A DNA stretch of 64,000 nt from the NCBI GenBank assembly GCA_963721445.1, contig CAVRIZ010000008.1:496001-560000 (forward strand). Direction: 5' to 3'. A program made the position numbers and the translations under genes. A model generated the notes under the pieces. That model ran no database searches. It had not been told where the DNA came from and saw nothing but the letters and a program-made list of their open reading frames with translations. Each line of letters opens with the position of its first letter. Position 1 is the first letter of the stretch. Shown one piece after another: positions 18,598-27,257 of this stretch. The stretch is from DAIOEK01 sp963721445 (GTDB lineage: Bacteria > Chloroflexota > Anaerolineae > Anaerolineales > Anaerolineaceae).

Positions 18598-19878
18598 ATG
18601 TTTGACATCAATCTCATTCGCGAAAAACCGGAACTGGTTAAAGAATCGCTCGTAAAGCGACAGATGGACCCATCTCCCATCGATACGATCCTGGAACTGG
18701 ATGCAAAACGTCGTTCCCTTTTGCTTGAAGTGGAGAACTTGAAAGCGGAGCGAAATTCGGTCTCGAAAGAGATCGGCAAGATGAAGGAGCAATCGGAGCG
18801 CCAGCAGAAAATCGATTCGATGCGGCTTGCTTGGGGATAAGATTACTGAGCAGGATGAGCAGGTAAAAGCGGTGGAAAGTGAATTGGATGGGTTGGTCGC
18901 TACCATTCCAAATCTGCCATCTGACCGGGTGCCATACGGAAAAGATGACAAAGACAATCCCGTCATCAAAACGTTTGGTGAGATTACCGGCGTTTTCGTT
19001 CACGCCCAAAGCGCACTGGGACCTTGGTACCAGCACTCGGAATCATTGATTTTGAGCAGGGAATCAAACTGACCGGTTCCCGTTTCTATGTGCTCAATGG
19101 CGCCGGCGCACGGTTGCAAAGGGCATTGATCGCCTGGATGCTTGACCTTCACATCCGCCAGGGTTACATGGAAAAATATACCCCCTTCATGGTAAAAAGC
19201 GACGTCCTGTTCGCCTCCGGCCAGCTTCCCAAGTTCAAGGACAATTTGTACCATGACGCCGAAGAAGATTTCTGGATGGTACCGACTGCCGAAGTACCAC
19301 TGACCGGGATCCACATGGGCGATTTCCTGGAAGAATCCGTCCTGCCGTTGAATTACACCGCCTATACACCCTGCTTCCGCCGGGAGAAGATGAGCGCGGG
19401 TCGGGATGTTCGCGGGATAAAACGCGGACATCAATTCGACAAGGTGGAGATGTACAAATATACCCGCCCGGAAGAATCGATGCAGGAATTGGATAAGATG
19501 GTGAATGACGCCTGCCAGACAGCAGAGTTGTTGGGCATCCCCTACCGCATCATCCAACAGTGCACCGGAGACCTTGGCTTTAATGGCATGATCGCCTTCG
19601 ATGTGGAAGTCTGGGCTCCCGGCTGCGCAGAGTGGCTGGAGGTTTCCTCGATCTCCAATGTGGGCGATTTTCAGGCCCGCCGCGCGAACATCAAATACCG
19701 GCCCAAGGACGGCGGAAAACCACGATTCGTTCACACCCTCAACGGCTCCGGTCTCGGTTTACCCCGCACCCTGATCGCTGTGATGGAGAATTACCAGCAG
19801 GAAGACGGTTCGATCCGCATCCCGGATGTCCTCAAACCCTGGATGGGCGGTATTGAAGTAATTGAACCAACCCCATGA
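18598..19878 (+). CDS. serS: seryl-tRNA synthetase, three frameshifts as read
   Basis: The class II synthetase that charges tRNA-Ser (and tRNA-Sec). The N-terminal coiled-coil arm begins MFDINLIREKPELVKESL; motif 2 reads CFRREKMSAGRD ... HQFDKVEM and motif 3 LNGSGLGLPRTLIAVMENYQ. Length after repair is about 426, normal for the family. The frame is broken near 18824, near 18977 (T4 run) and near 19033; single-base deletions restore RLLGDKITEQDEQ, SFTPKAHWDLG and ALGIIDFEQGIKL in order. Because the enzyme is essential and all conserved parts are present, sequence error is more likely than decay unless a second copy exists. ATG follows GGAGGTGCT. It overlaps the DUF456 gene by 4 bases. Confidence 0.9.
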
Positions 19879-20378
19879 CAAATCCCCTCATTGAATTGGG
19901 AGTGGTTGGACTGGTTGCCGGAACCATGGTGGTCAGTTGGTTTGGTCTGATCATCCCCGTCTTTCCGGGTTTGAATATCATCTGGCTCGGTGCTTTGGGA
20001 TGGGGTATCTATAAAAGCTTTGCCTGGCCTGCCTGGTTGATCTTCGCTTTTATCACTATTCTGATGATCGCCGGGAATTGGATGGATAACATTTTTATCA
20101 GTGGCAAGGCGCGTCTGACGGGCGCCAGTTGGTGGTCCATCCTGGCAGGGAATATTGCTGGGATACTCGGCGCCATTTTGCTTCCTCCACTGGGAGGGTT
20201 GCTGTTTGCTGTACTTGGAGTTCTCCTGGTTGAACTCATCCGCCACAAAGATTGGCGTAAAGCGTTACATATCTCGAAAGAAATGTTCTTCGGTTTTGGC
20301 TGGGCGATCCTGGGGCGATTGGGTATTGGAGCGATGATGATCCTGCTCTGGATTCTCTGGGCATATCAGATCGTGTAG
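19875..20378 (+). CDS. DUF456 family membrane protein
   Basis: 167 residues with about five membrane segments. The GLIIPVFPGLNIIWLGAL stretch and the Gly-rich second half (GGLLFAVLGVLLVEL) match the DUF456 pattern of small, poorly characterised membrane proteins. The ATG overlaps the serS stop (ATGA), so it is translated from the serS message and shares its T-box control; no functional link to tRNA charging is known. Confidence 0.78.
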   Translation: MTNPLIELGVVGLVAGTMVVSWFGLIIPVFPGLNIIWLGALGWGIYKSFAWPAWLIFAFITILMIAGNWMDNIFISGKARLTGASWWSILAGNIAGILGAILLPPLGGLLFAVLGVLLVELIRHKDWRKALHISKEMFFGFGWAILGRLGIGAMMILLWILWAYQIV

Positions 20379-20381
20379 GTG

Positions 20382-20452
20382 TAGGTTGGGTTGAGGGCTT
20401 CTCTCTCACTTCCCTTGGATGCGTATACTTCGCGGAAGCCCTCACCTACCTA
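20382..20452. repeat. hairpin repeat, left boundary of AT-rich island
   Basis: TAGGTTGGGTTG (20382-20393) is followed by GAGGGCTTC, which pairs with GAAGCCCTC; ACCTAC then pairs with the outer GTAGGT. The 12-base TAGGTTGGGTTG recurs as its exact reverse complement at 21942-21953. Confidence 0.7.
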
Positions 20453-20529
20453 GAGCTATTGGATCGTGACCCCATTGTAGTTGCCGAAGGTGTTTTTCAA
20501 TATATTTTGTATTTCTTCGGGTGGTAACA

Positions 20530-21651
20530 ATGTATAACAAAATATTCAGAAGTGTCATTTTCGTGCTATTCCTTGGAATGATGGGGTGCTCTACTAATGA
20601 AATTCACTCATTTAATTGTCTACCAGAGGTAAATAATTTTTATTATGAATACGATAAATATACGAGCAGAACCGAACGAATACTTTCCACTCTCCCCGAT
20701 GATTGGAAACTTGAAATTGGAGATGCAAATATTGGATTAGCAGATCAAGTAGTTGCAATCGGGGATAAACAAATTTGGTTATTAGGCGCAAATTTAACAT
20801 TATATACGCCAGAGAATAGACAAATAAAAAATTATTCAATCGAGTGGAAAGACAAAAGTGATATACCAAGAACTCTTTTTCTATCCCAATCTGGGATCTT
20901 ATGGGGTTTGGGATTCCATGGCGAAGGTAGGAAACCTATATTAAGCAGATACAATGCAATAAAAGATCTATTTGAACCGGTAATTGACAATAAACAAAAA
21001 CTAATAATTAATGGCCCTCTAAGTGGTGAAATTGATGATGATTCCAAGGGTTTACTTTGGATCGCATTGGAAAATGAAGGTGTGTTTGTTTATAATCCTG
21101 ATACAGATATAGTAGAACAAATAATCCTTGGGGAAGATATTACGGGTAATAGGGTAACAGATATCGAGGTAGACTCTCACGACAGAGTTTGGGTTGAAGT
21201 CTATGAATACGGCGTGATAGATTCCCATGCCATCTTCCAATATGATCCAATAAGCAAGAAACAGGTTACTCTAGCTCTTCCACCGATCGAAACAGATAAT
21301 CCCCGCGGATTACTTATCGATAGAAAAGCTCGATTGTGGTTGAGTGATTTTGCTTTTTGGACTATTGAGAGTAATTTTCCGAATGAAGGTTATGATGGTT
21401 GGAATTTAATGCTCCGTTCACCGATTTTTATCACAAAAAATTATCCATTTGTGAAGTATAGATGGATTCACCCTAAACCTATTCTTGAGGATTTAAAAGG
21501 TAATATATGGTTCTCTGGTCACACCTTAGGAAAATTGGACACAAACACAGGTGAATGGTGCAAGGTAATCGATGGTTTTGCAGAAATTGATGAGGATAGT
21601 AATGGTATTTATTGGACTGCAATTAATGGAAAGCTATACAGACACGATTAA
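20530..21651 (+). CDS. propeller-repeat lipoprotein
   Basis: 373 residues from the ATG at 20530; GGTGG 6 bases upstream decides this start over the GTG at 20521. A lipoprotein signal ends in LGMMGC. The rest is built from repeated blades with the pattern D-x-x-G-x-W: SKGLLWIALENEGVFVYNP, DSHDRVWVE, DRKARLWLS, DLKGNIWFSG and DSNGIYWTA. This is the repeat style of two-component-regulator propellers (Reg_prop), but no kinase or DNA-binding domain follows, so the protein may be a surface binding or sensing lipoprotein. Its base composition is clearly more AT-rich than the genes around it, which suggests transfer. Confidence 0.75.
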   Translation: MYNKIFRSVIFVLFLGMMGCSTNEIHSFNCLPEVNNFYYEYDKYTSRTERILSTLPDDWKLEIGDANIGLADQVVAIGDKQIWLLGANLTLYTPENRQIKNYSIEWKDKSDIPRTLFLSQSGILWGLGFHGEGRKPILSRYNAIKDLFEPVIDNKQKLIINGPLSGEIDDDSKGLLWIALENEGVFVYNPDTDIVEQIILGEDITGNRVTDIEVDSHDRVWVEVYEYGVIDSHAIFQYDPISKKQVTLALPPIETDNPRGLLIDRKARLWLSDFAFWTIESNFPNEGYDGWNLMLRSPIFITKNYPFVKYRWIHPKPILEDLKGNIWFSGHTLGKLDTNTGEWCKVIDGFAEIDEDSNGIYWTAINGKLYRHD

Positions 21652-21677
21652 CAAGAAAATTTCTCAGAGGTACATGG

Positions 21678-21889
21678 TTGACAATTTCTCTGTTATTTAT
21701 CTCTTGTATCATTCATAACACAATTCATTCGTATCTCACTTCAGAGCTCGGTGGGAGTGGGGAACGTATCATTGGCAGGCAGGAAAAGAAGAAGTTGGTT
21801 TTTTTAGAGATGGGGAGGATGAAATTTATCCACTCGATTGGGCAGCGGATGTTGAAAAGTTGATCAAATTTTATTCTGGGTGCGAGTGA
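21678..21889 (+). pseudogene. possible broken small gene
   Basis: A hydrophobic stretch (LTISLLFISCII, frame from 21678) is followed in another frame (21719-21889) by a soluble-looking segment RWEWGTYHWQAGKEEVGFF ... DWAADVEKLIKFYSGCE. No start codon or ribosome binding site leads into the second part. It looks like the end of a decayed small gene. No family recognised. Confidence 0.35.
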
Positions 21890-21895
21890 CCGGAT

Positions 21896-21953
21896 TTGTT
21901 GGGATTCGCGAAGACAGCTCACTCGAAGTGTGCTCTTCGAGCAACCCAACCTA
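21896..21953. repeat. hairpin repeat, right boundary of AT-rich island
   Basis: GTTGGG...CCCAAC with inner CGCGAAGA/TCTTCGAG. Its end CAACCCAACCTA (21942-21953) is the exact reverse complement of 20382-20393. Confidence 0.7.
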
Positions 21954-22003
21954 AGGTTAGAGAGCCACTATAATGAGGTAAAAGTTTAGTTTAGAGGTGA
22001 TTC

Positions 22004-23935
22004 ATGCAGGGTCGTGGAAAAGGCGGATTGAAGAGCATCATCGCAGCACCGGACGAAAAACCGAAAGTCACACTTCCGTTACTCAATCGGGTGTTGAAAT
22101 ATTCCCTACCATACCAGAAGTTGATCATCGGGGCGCTGATAACGATTCTGGCTCATACGGCCCTCACCGTGGTCAATCCGCTTATTATGCGCGATCTGAT
22201 TGACCAGACCATCCCCCAAAAAGACCTGCCTCGTCTATTAATGCTTGCGATTGCTCTTCTATTAATTCCCATCATTAATGGTGGGTTCAATGTCTTGCAA
22301 AGACGACTAACAGCCAGGATCGGTGAAGGTGTGATCTATGACCTGCGCCTTTCACTCTATTCCGCCTTGCAACGCATGTCACTGCGCTTCTTCACCAATA
22401 CCAAAGTCGGCGAATTGATGAGCCGGCTTAACAATGATGTGGTCGGAGCACAAAACGCGATCAGCAACACTATCGTTGGGATCATCACCAATATCATTCA
22501 GGGTATTGTCATTCTGGTGGTAATGCTAAGCCTCGAATGGCGGCTTACGTTGATCAGCGTCGCCATTCTTCCGCTTTTCATTTTCGCAACCCGTTCAATG
22601 GGATCCCGATTGCGAGACATTGCGCGCAGGCAGATGGAAGCGAATGCTCACATCAATGCATTGATGGGTGAGACCCTTAACATTGGTGGAGCGCTGCTGG
22701 TGAAATTATTCGGACGAAATACGTTCGAAGTGGATCGTTTCAGCCAACGAGCTCAGTCTGTGCGTGACCTGGGTGTGCAACGTGCATTCATGGGTTCCAT
22801 ATTTATCACCCTGGTTGGATTGGTCACCGCGATCGGTACATCGCTGGTGTATGGATTGGGTGGTTATTTTGTGATCAGGGGTGAATTCTCCATAGGTACT
22901 ATCATCGCACTCGGAGCCTATCTAGGAACGCTCTATGGGGCATTGCAAAACCTGACCAATGCTCCGGTTGAATTTTCCACGTCCATGGTCAGTTTCGAAC
23001 GCGTCTTTGAAGTCATCGACCTCCCTGTCGATATCCCTGAAAAAGTCAACCCGTTGGAGATTGGAGACATCAAAGGAGAGATCGATTTTCAGGATGTTAC
23101 TTTCCTGTATAAAATTGGCGACGAATTCTTATTAAGCGATGTCCACCGTTATGGCAGCCTGGATACAGTGACAACCGTCCTATCCGGACCAACTGAACCC
23201 ACCGAAGGCGAGCTGCCTGCTGCCCGGAGTCAGGCTCGCGGAAATGCATTGGAACACATCACATTTCACGTGGATCCGGGACAATTGGTTGCGCTGGTTG
23301 GACCGAGTGGGGCAGGTAAAACCACGCTTACCTATCTGATCCCGCGTTTGTATGACCCGACCGAGGGAGTCATCCGCATTGATGGTCATGATCTGAAGGA
23401 CGTTAAACTTGAATCGCTTTCCAGACAGATCGGGATGGTCACTCAGGAGACGTATCTATTCCACGATTCAATTCGAACGAATTTGCAATATGCCCGATTG
23501 GAAGCCTCTCAAACAGAAATGGAAGAGTCTTGCAAAGTTGCCAACATTCACCATTTCATCAAAGATCTACCTGAAGGGTATGACACCATCGTGGGAGAAC
23601 GCGGCTACCGACTGAGTGGTGGTGAGAAACAACGGCTCGCTCTGGCAAGGGTAATTCTCAAGGATCCGAAGATCCTGGTATTGGATGAAGCGACCAGCAG
23701 CCTGGATAGTGAATCAGAAAAATTAATTCAGGAAGCCTTAAAACGGGTCATGGCGAAGCGTACCAGTATTGTCATTGCCCATCGACTCAGTACCATTCTG
23801 GCTGCTGATCTGATCCTGGTTATCGATCGGGGAGAAATTGTCGAGCGTGGAAAACATGCTGACCTGCTCACGCTGAACGGACTGTATGCACAATTGTATA
23901 AAACTCAATTTAGAAAAGAAAACCCTATAGCTTGA
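22004..23935 (+). CDS. ABC exporter, fused membrane and ATPase domains
   Basis: 643 residues. Six membrane helices (about residues 35-320) are followed by an ATP-binding domain: Walker A GPSGAGKTT (about 433-441), Q-loop VTQETYLF, signature LSGGEKQR (about 536), Walker B ILVLDEATSS (about 556) and H-loop IAHRLS (about 591). It works as a dimer and exports lipids, peptides or drugs. Unusual: about 45 extra residues lie between the first strand of the ATPase domain (DFQDVTFLYK) and LEHITFHVDPG, where most relatives have only a few. AGAGGTG precedes the ATG. It has no partner gene beside it. Confidence 0.92.
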   Translation: MQGRGKGGLKSIIAAPDEKPKVTLPLLNRVLKYSLPYQKLIIGALITILAHTALTVVNPLIMRDLIDQTIPQKDLPRLLMLAIALLLIPIINGGFNVLQRRLTARIGEGVIYDLRLSLYSALQRMSLRFFTNTKVGELMSRLNNDVVGAQNAISNTIVGIITNIIQGIVILVVMLSLEWRLTLISVAILPLFIFATRSMGSRLRDIARRQMEANAHINALMGETLNIGGALLVKLFGRNTFEVDRFSQRAQSVRDLGVQRAFMGSIFITLVGLVTAIGTSLVYGLGGYFVIRGEFSIGTIIALGAYLGTLYGALQNLTNAPVEFSTSMVSFERVFEVIDLPVDIPEKVNPLEIGDIKGEIDFQDVTFLYKIGDEFLLSDVHRYGSLDTVTTVLSGPTEPTEGELPAARSQARGNALEHITFHVDPGQLVALVGPSGAGKTTLTYLIPRLYDPTEGVIRIDGHDLKDVKLESLSRQIGMVTQETYLFHDSIRTNLQYARLEASQTEMEESCKVANIHHFIKDLPEGYDTIVGERGYRLSGGEKQRLALARVILKDPKILVLDEATSSLDSESEKLIQEALKRVMAKRTSIVIAHRLSTILAADLILVIDRGEIVERGKHADLLTLNGLYAQLYKTQFRKENPIA

Positions 23936-23998
23936 ATTTGATTGTTTTCTGTATCATACTTAAGCGAAATCGAAGGATCCCAAGAGAGGAAAATCGAT

Positions 23999-24415
23999 TT
24001 ACCCTTCAATGATCTCATAACGTGAATGGATGGCGACTGCCTTGGAAAGCATTGCCTGCGCTGGACAATACCGCTCTTCCGATAATTGGATTGCTCGTTC
24101 AGCCGCGGCCGGGTCAACACTATTTCCGGTGATCTGGTAGACAATCTCAATATCTGTAAATACTTTCGGATGTTCGGTTGCCCGTTTGGCAGCAACCGTC
24201 ACATTGAATGCGGAAACCTGCTGTCGTTTCTTGGTCAGGATGGATATCACATCCATCGCCGTGCACCCGGCCAACCCGATGGCAATCAGTTCCATTGGCC
24301 TGAATCCTTCACAAGCGCCGCCTTCCTCAGCTTTTGCATCCAGTGGCAGGGTAAAACCGCTGTTGGATGTCCCATCGAAACGCATATTCTTTATCCAGGT
24401 CACTTTCGCATCCAT
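23999..24415 (-). CDS. OsmC family peroxiredoxin
   Basis: 138 residues with the two reactive cysteines of the OsmC/Ohr fold: Cys51 in GLAGCTAMD and Cys117 in ERYCPAQ. The family reduces organic hydroperoxides with thiol help. It ends a long minus-strand gene run and starts 15 bases after the protein disulfide oxidoreductase gene, a natural partner for re-reduction of the cysteines. Confidence 0.9.
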   Translation of the reverse strand: MDAKVTWIKNMRFDGTSNSGFTLPLDAKAEEGGACEGFRPMELIAIGLAGCTAMDVISILTKKRQQVSAFNVTVAAKRATEHPKVFTDIEIVYQITGNSVDPAAAERAIQLSEERYCPAQAMLSKAVAIHSRYEIIEG

Positions 24416-24430
24416 ATTTCCCTCCTCTTT

Positions 24431-25099
24431 TCAGACAACCAATGATTTTCTGATCTCGTCGACCAACATTTCTTCCGGACCGGAACCGATCATCGCGTAT
24501 GTGCCTTCATTTATCGCTGTATGAGGGACACCACTCACTTGATACCGGGCTGATAACTCATTGAATTCTGTTGATTCGATCATATCCGCTTCTACAAATG
24601 GGGTTTCCAAAGCCATCGCATGGGCGAGAGTCACCGCTCGCGGACAATACGGACAGCTTGGTGTTACAAAAACCTGCAAATGGATTTTACGATCAAGAGT
24701 CTGAAGGAACTCGCGTGTTGCCGGTTTAAGACCAGAATCTCGCCGGGATACAAGGATAATATCGTTGATCAGAGAGGTAAATTCGTGTCCCACCGGAATC
24801 CCATAAAAACGGATCCCATAGTCAACGGTTTTCCCGTTTTCGGCACCAGTTAATACGATCGCCGGAGTCTTATCTATTCCATAGGTAGCAGCCATTGCAG
24901 GCTGATCCAGAATATCAAACGATTCCATACTCAATAGAGAATGGAGAGGAATGATCTCTTCCAATAATTGCCGGGTTTGTGAGCAATAATCGCATCGCTC
25001 TTCACTTTCAAAAAAAAGGACCTTAACCGTATGAGTTAGATTCTCATCGAGAACAGACTTCACTTGTGCAGTGATCTCATTATTCAACAGCCGTTCCAT
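24431..25099 (-). CDS. protein disulfide oxidoreductase (two thioredoxin folds)
   Basis: 222 residues with two glutaredoxin-like halves, each with a CxxC centre: CDYC at 36-39 and CPYC at 149-152, with cis-prolines near 79 and 192. This is the PDO arrangement, first known from thermophiles, acting in thiol-disulfide exchange in the cytosol; with a thioredoxin reductase it can replace thioredoxin. It lies between the zinc-ribbon gene and osmC on the same strand. Confidence 0.88.
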   Translation of the reverse strand: MERLLNNEITAQVKSVLDENLTHTVKVLFFESEERCDYCSQTRQLLEEIIPLHSLLSMESFDILDQPAMAATYGIDKTPAIVLTGAENGKTVDYGIRFYGIPVGHEFTSLINDIILVSRRDSGLKPATREFLQTLDRKIHLQVFVTPSCPYCPRAVTLAHAMALETPFVEADMIESTEFNELSARYQVSGVPHTAINEGTYAMIGSGPEEMLVDEIRKSLVV

Positions 25100-25135
25100 G
25101 TATCTCCTTCATCAAAACTTGATGATCTTGTTTTA

Positions 25136-25330
25136 TCAGGTAAAACAACTTGCTTCGACATACCCGCACTCATTACATACCAAATTCAAGAAATGATCAT
25201 ACTCAAGCTGTCCCTTTTCGCAGGCTGGACACTTTCGATCACTGGGAACGATCTTCTCCACCATGGGCAGACTATCCGTCCAGGCAGCTTTCTCATCCTC
25301 GGATTGGTTCTTCTTCTGAAATTCAGCCAT
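25136..25330 (-). CDS. small zinc-ribbon protein
   Basis: 64 residues with CPAC (about 34-37) and CNEC (about 52-55), a zinc ribbon, and a further Cys three residues from the end. Its ATG overlaps the stop of the anti-sigma gene (TAATG), so it is translationally coupled to it. Function unknown; a redox-sensitive zinc site would fit the neighbours. Confidence 0.75.
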   Translation of the reverse strand: MAEFQKKNQSEDEKAAWTDSLPMVEKIVPSDRKCPACEKGQLEYDHFLNLVCNECGYVEASCFT

Positions 25331-25590
25331 TATCGCTCTGGGAAGTAATCGTCCAAGTTTAGGGTATGGATCAATCGGTCAACAACAGGACCGGGAGCCT
25401 GCTGATCTTCACCATGTTGATGGTAAAGAGAGATTGTTTTCCGGGTTGTATCCACCACAATTCTGCAGTGGTCGCAGTGTTCAATATGAGCTTCAAGATC
25501 TTTCCTCAGGGCTGGTGGAATATCTCCATCCAGATAATCACACAGACAATCCATCAGGTCATGGCATTTTTTTTCATTTTGATCACTCAT
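25330..25590 (-). CDS. zinc-finger anti-sigma factor
   Basis: 86 residues from the ATG at 25590, which overlaps the end of the sigma factor gene; the longer frame to 25653 would run inside that gene. The zf-HC2 motif is visible: CHDLMDCLCDYLDG then H-x3-C-x2-C in AHIEHCDHC. Such ZAS-domain proteins hold their sigma factor inactive and in several systems release it when thiol oxidation expels zinc. No membrane segment is present, so the signal should be cytosolic. Confidence 0.88.
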   Translation of the reverse strand: MSDQNEKKCHDLMDCLCDYLDGDIPPALRKDLEAHIEHCDHCRIVVDTTRKTISLYHQHGEDQQAPGPVVDRLIHTLNLDDYFPER

Positions 25591-26182
25591 GTTGCACCGG
25601 TAACTTCTCCCGAAAATAGCTGGATAAACCCTCTCGTAATTGCAGCCTGGCACGAAGCAGCCTGGTCTTTACTGCCATTTCCGTAATACCGAGGGTGGTT
25701 GCAGTCTCCCGAATGGAAAGGTCTTCCATATCCCGTAATATGAATACCATTCTTAATTTCTCTGGCAGCAGCCGAATCGCTCCATCCAGTTTGCCTTTCA
25801 ATTCATCCTTAAGAGCTGATTCTTCGGGGAGATCACCCCAATCGATAACCTCTTTTGGTTCAACCGTTTCCTCGTTTTCATCAATGGCATCCAGAGAGGT
25901 CGTTATCCTCTTGGCTTTCCTCAGGATCATCAGCGATTCGTTGATAGCGATCCTGTAGATCCAGGTCGAAATGGAAGATAATTCCTTAAAGCTCTGGATA
26001 CCTTTGAAAGCTTTAATAAAGGTTTCCTGTAAGACATCTTCCGCATCCTGCTCAGTGCCTAGCATATTCAACGCTAAACGATAGATGGGTGAAGAATATT
26101 GCTCAACCATTCGAGCAAATTCAGCACGATCACCCGATCGTAATTTCTCCAATGAGATGGCGGGGTGCGGTTGATCTATCAT
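25583..26182 (-). CDS. ECF-type RNA polymerase sigma factor
   Basis: 199 residues with region 2 (EQDAEDVLQETFIKAFK, about residues 45-61) and region 4 (LSIRETATTLGITEMAVKTR, about 155-174). There is no region 1 or 3, as in ECF sigma factors. It is the first gene of a tightly coupled set with its anti-sigma factor and a zinc-ribbon protein, followed by thiol-redox genes, so a role in oxidative or disulfide stress is inferred. Confidence 0.93.
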   Translation of the reverse strand: MIDQPHPAISLEKLRSGDRAEFARMVEQYSSPIYRLALNMLGTEQDAEDVLQETFIKAFKGIQSFKELSSISTWIYRIAINESLMILRKAKRITTSLDAIDENEETVEPKEVIDWGDLPEESALKDELKGKLDGAIRLLPEKLRMVFILRDMEDLSIRETATTLGITEMAVKTRLLRARLQLREGLSSYFREKLPVQHE

Positions 26183-26211
26183 TTGGATGTATCCATTATT
26201 TAAAAGTTACA

Positions 26212-27255
26212 TCAAGCGGTCAATGGCCAGGTCGGCAACGCGTCCAGATCCAAAGCAGAGCTTTGCCCGCTTACCAAACGATAATACCCTGCGCAGGCTA
26301 TCATCGCTGCATTATCGGTGCAGAGCGAAATATGAGGGATATGAACAGGCAGGTAGGAATGAAGGGTGAATGCCTGGCGCAGTGTTTTGTTTGCTGAAAC
26401 CCCGCCGGCGACTATGATCTCTTTGGCACCAAATTCGGCAGCCGCTTTAATGGTCTTTGTCACCAGGGTATCTACCACCGCAGCCTGGAAACTAGCAGCC
26501 AGGTCTGCAATTGGGAGCGGTTTGTTAGCTGATTCGAATTGTTTCACCATCCGTAAAACTGACGTCTTCACACCGCTAAAAGAGAAGTCCCACTGGTTAT
26601 CGAGTTTTGCCCGGGGGAAATTGAACGCCTTTGGATCACCACCTTCAGCAGCCAGTTGAATGGATGGACCACCGGGATAGGATAGACCAAGCAGGCGCGC
26701 AACCTTATCGAATGCTTCACCAGCAGCGTCATCCTGGGTCTTTCCCAATTGTTGGTACTGAAGGTGACCTTTGATGAAGATCAGTTCGGTATGCCCCCCG
26801 GAGACTAGTAACGCCATAAGGGGGAATTTGGGCTCTACGGGCGGTTTGGTTCCTGGAGGGAAGCTGGACGCCGGATAAACCCAGGCTGAATAAATGTGCC
26901 CTTCCAGATGGTTGACGCCGATTAGTGGGATATTTCGACTCAGCGCCAATCCTTTGGCCATATTCAAGCCAACGACTAGCGAGCCAGCCAATCCAGGTCC
27001 TTGGGTCACGGCGATGGCATCAACCTCCTGCAGGGTCATATGGGCTTGCTGTAACGCCTGGTCTACAACACCATATACTGTACGGATATGCTGGCGTGAT
27101 GCCACTTCGGGGAAAACGCCTCCATATTGGGCATGGAGGTCTATCTGTGAGGCGATGGTGTTGGAATACAACCTGCGGCCATCTTCAACAACTGCCGCTG
27201 CGGTTTCATCACAGGATGACTCAATCCCTAATATTCTTGTAGGAATGTCTGCCAT
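26212..27255 (-). CDS. tsaD: tRNA N6-threonylcarbamoyladenosine transferase TsaD
   Basis: 347 residues. GIESSCDETAAAVV near the N-terminus, the metal-binding NHLEGH and GGVSANKTLR near the end identify TsaD, which transfers the threonylcarbamoyl group from TC-AMP to A37 of tRNAs reading ANN codons, together with TsaB and TsaE (not in this window). The start at 27255 is chosen because AAAGGATG sits in front of it; longer in-frame starts overlap the preceding gene. Two bases separate it from the M24 peptidase gene. Confidence 0.96.
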   Translation of the reverse strand: MADIPTRILGIESSCDETAAAVVEDGRRLYSNTIASQIDLHAQYGGVFPEVASRQHIRTVYGVVDQALQQAHMTLQEVDAIAVTQGPGLAGSLVVGLNMAKGLALSRNIPLIGVNHLEGHIYSAWVYPASSFPPGTKPPVEPKFPLMALLVSGGHTELIFIKGHLQYQQLGKTQDDAAGEAFDKVARLLGLSYPGGPSIQLAAEGGDPKAFNFPRAKLDNQWDFSFSGVKTSVLRMVKQFESANKPLPIADLAASFQAAVVDTLVTKTIKAAAEFGAKEIIVAGGVSANKTLRQAFTLHSYLPVHIPHISLCTDNAAMIACAGYYRLVSGQSSALDLDALPTWPLTA

Positions 27256-27257
27256 TA

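Noticed and set aside
18598..19878. Programmed frameshifting in serS
   Set aside because: Three shifts within about 210 bases, none at a known slippery site with a following structure, and similar shifts in four unrelated genes nearby.
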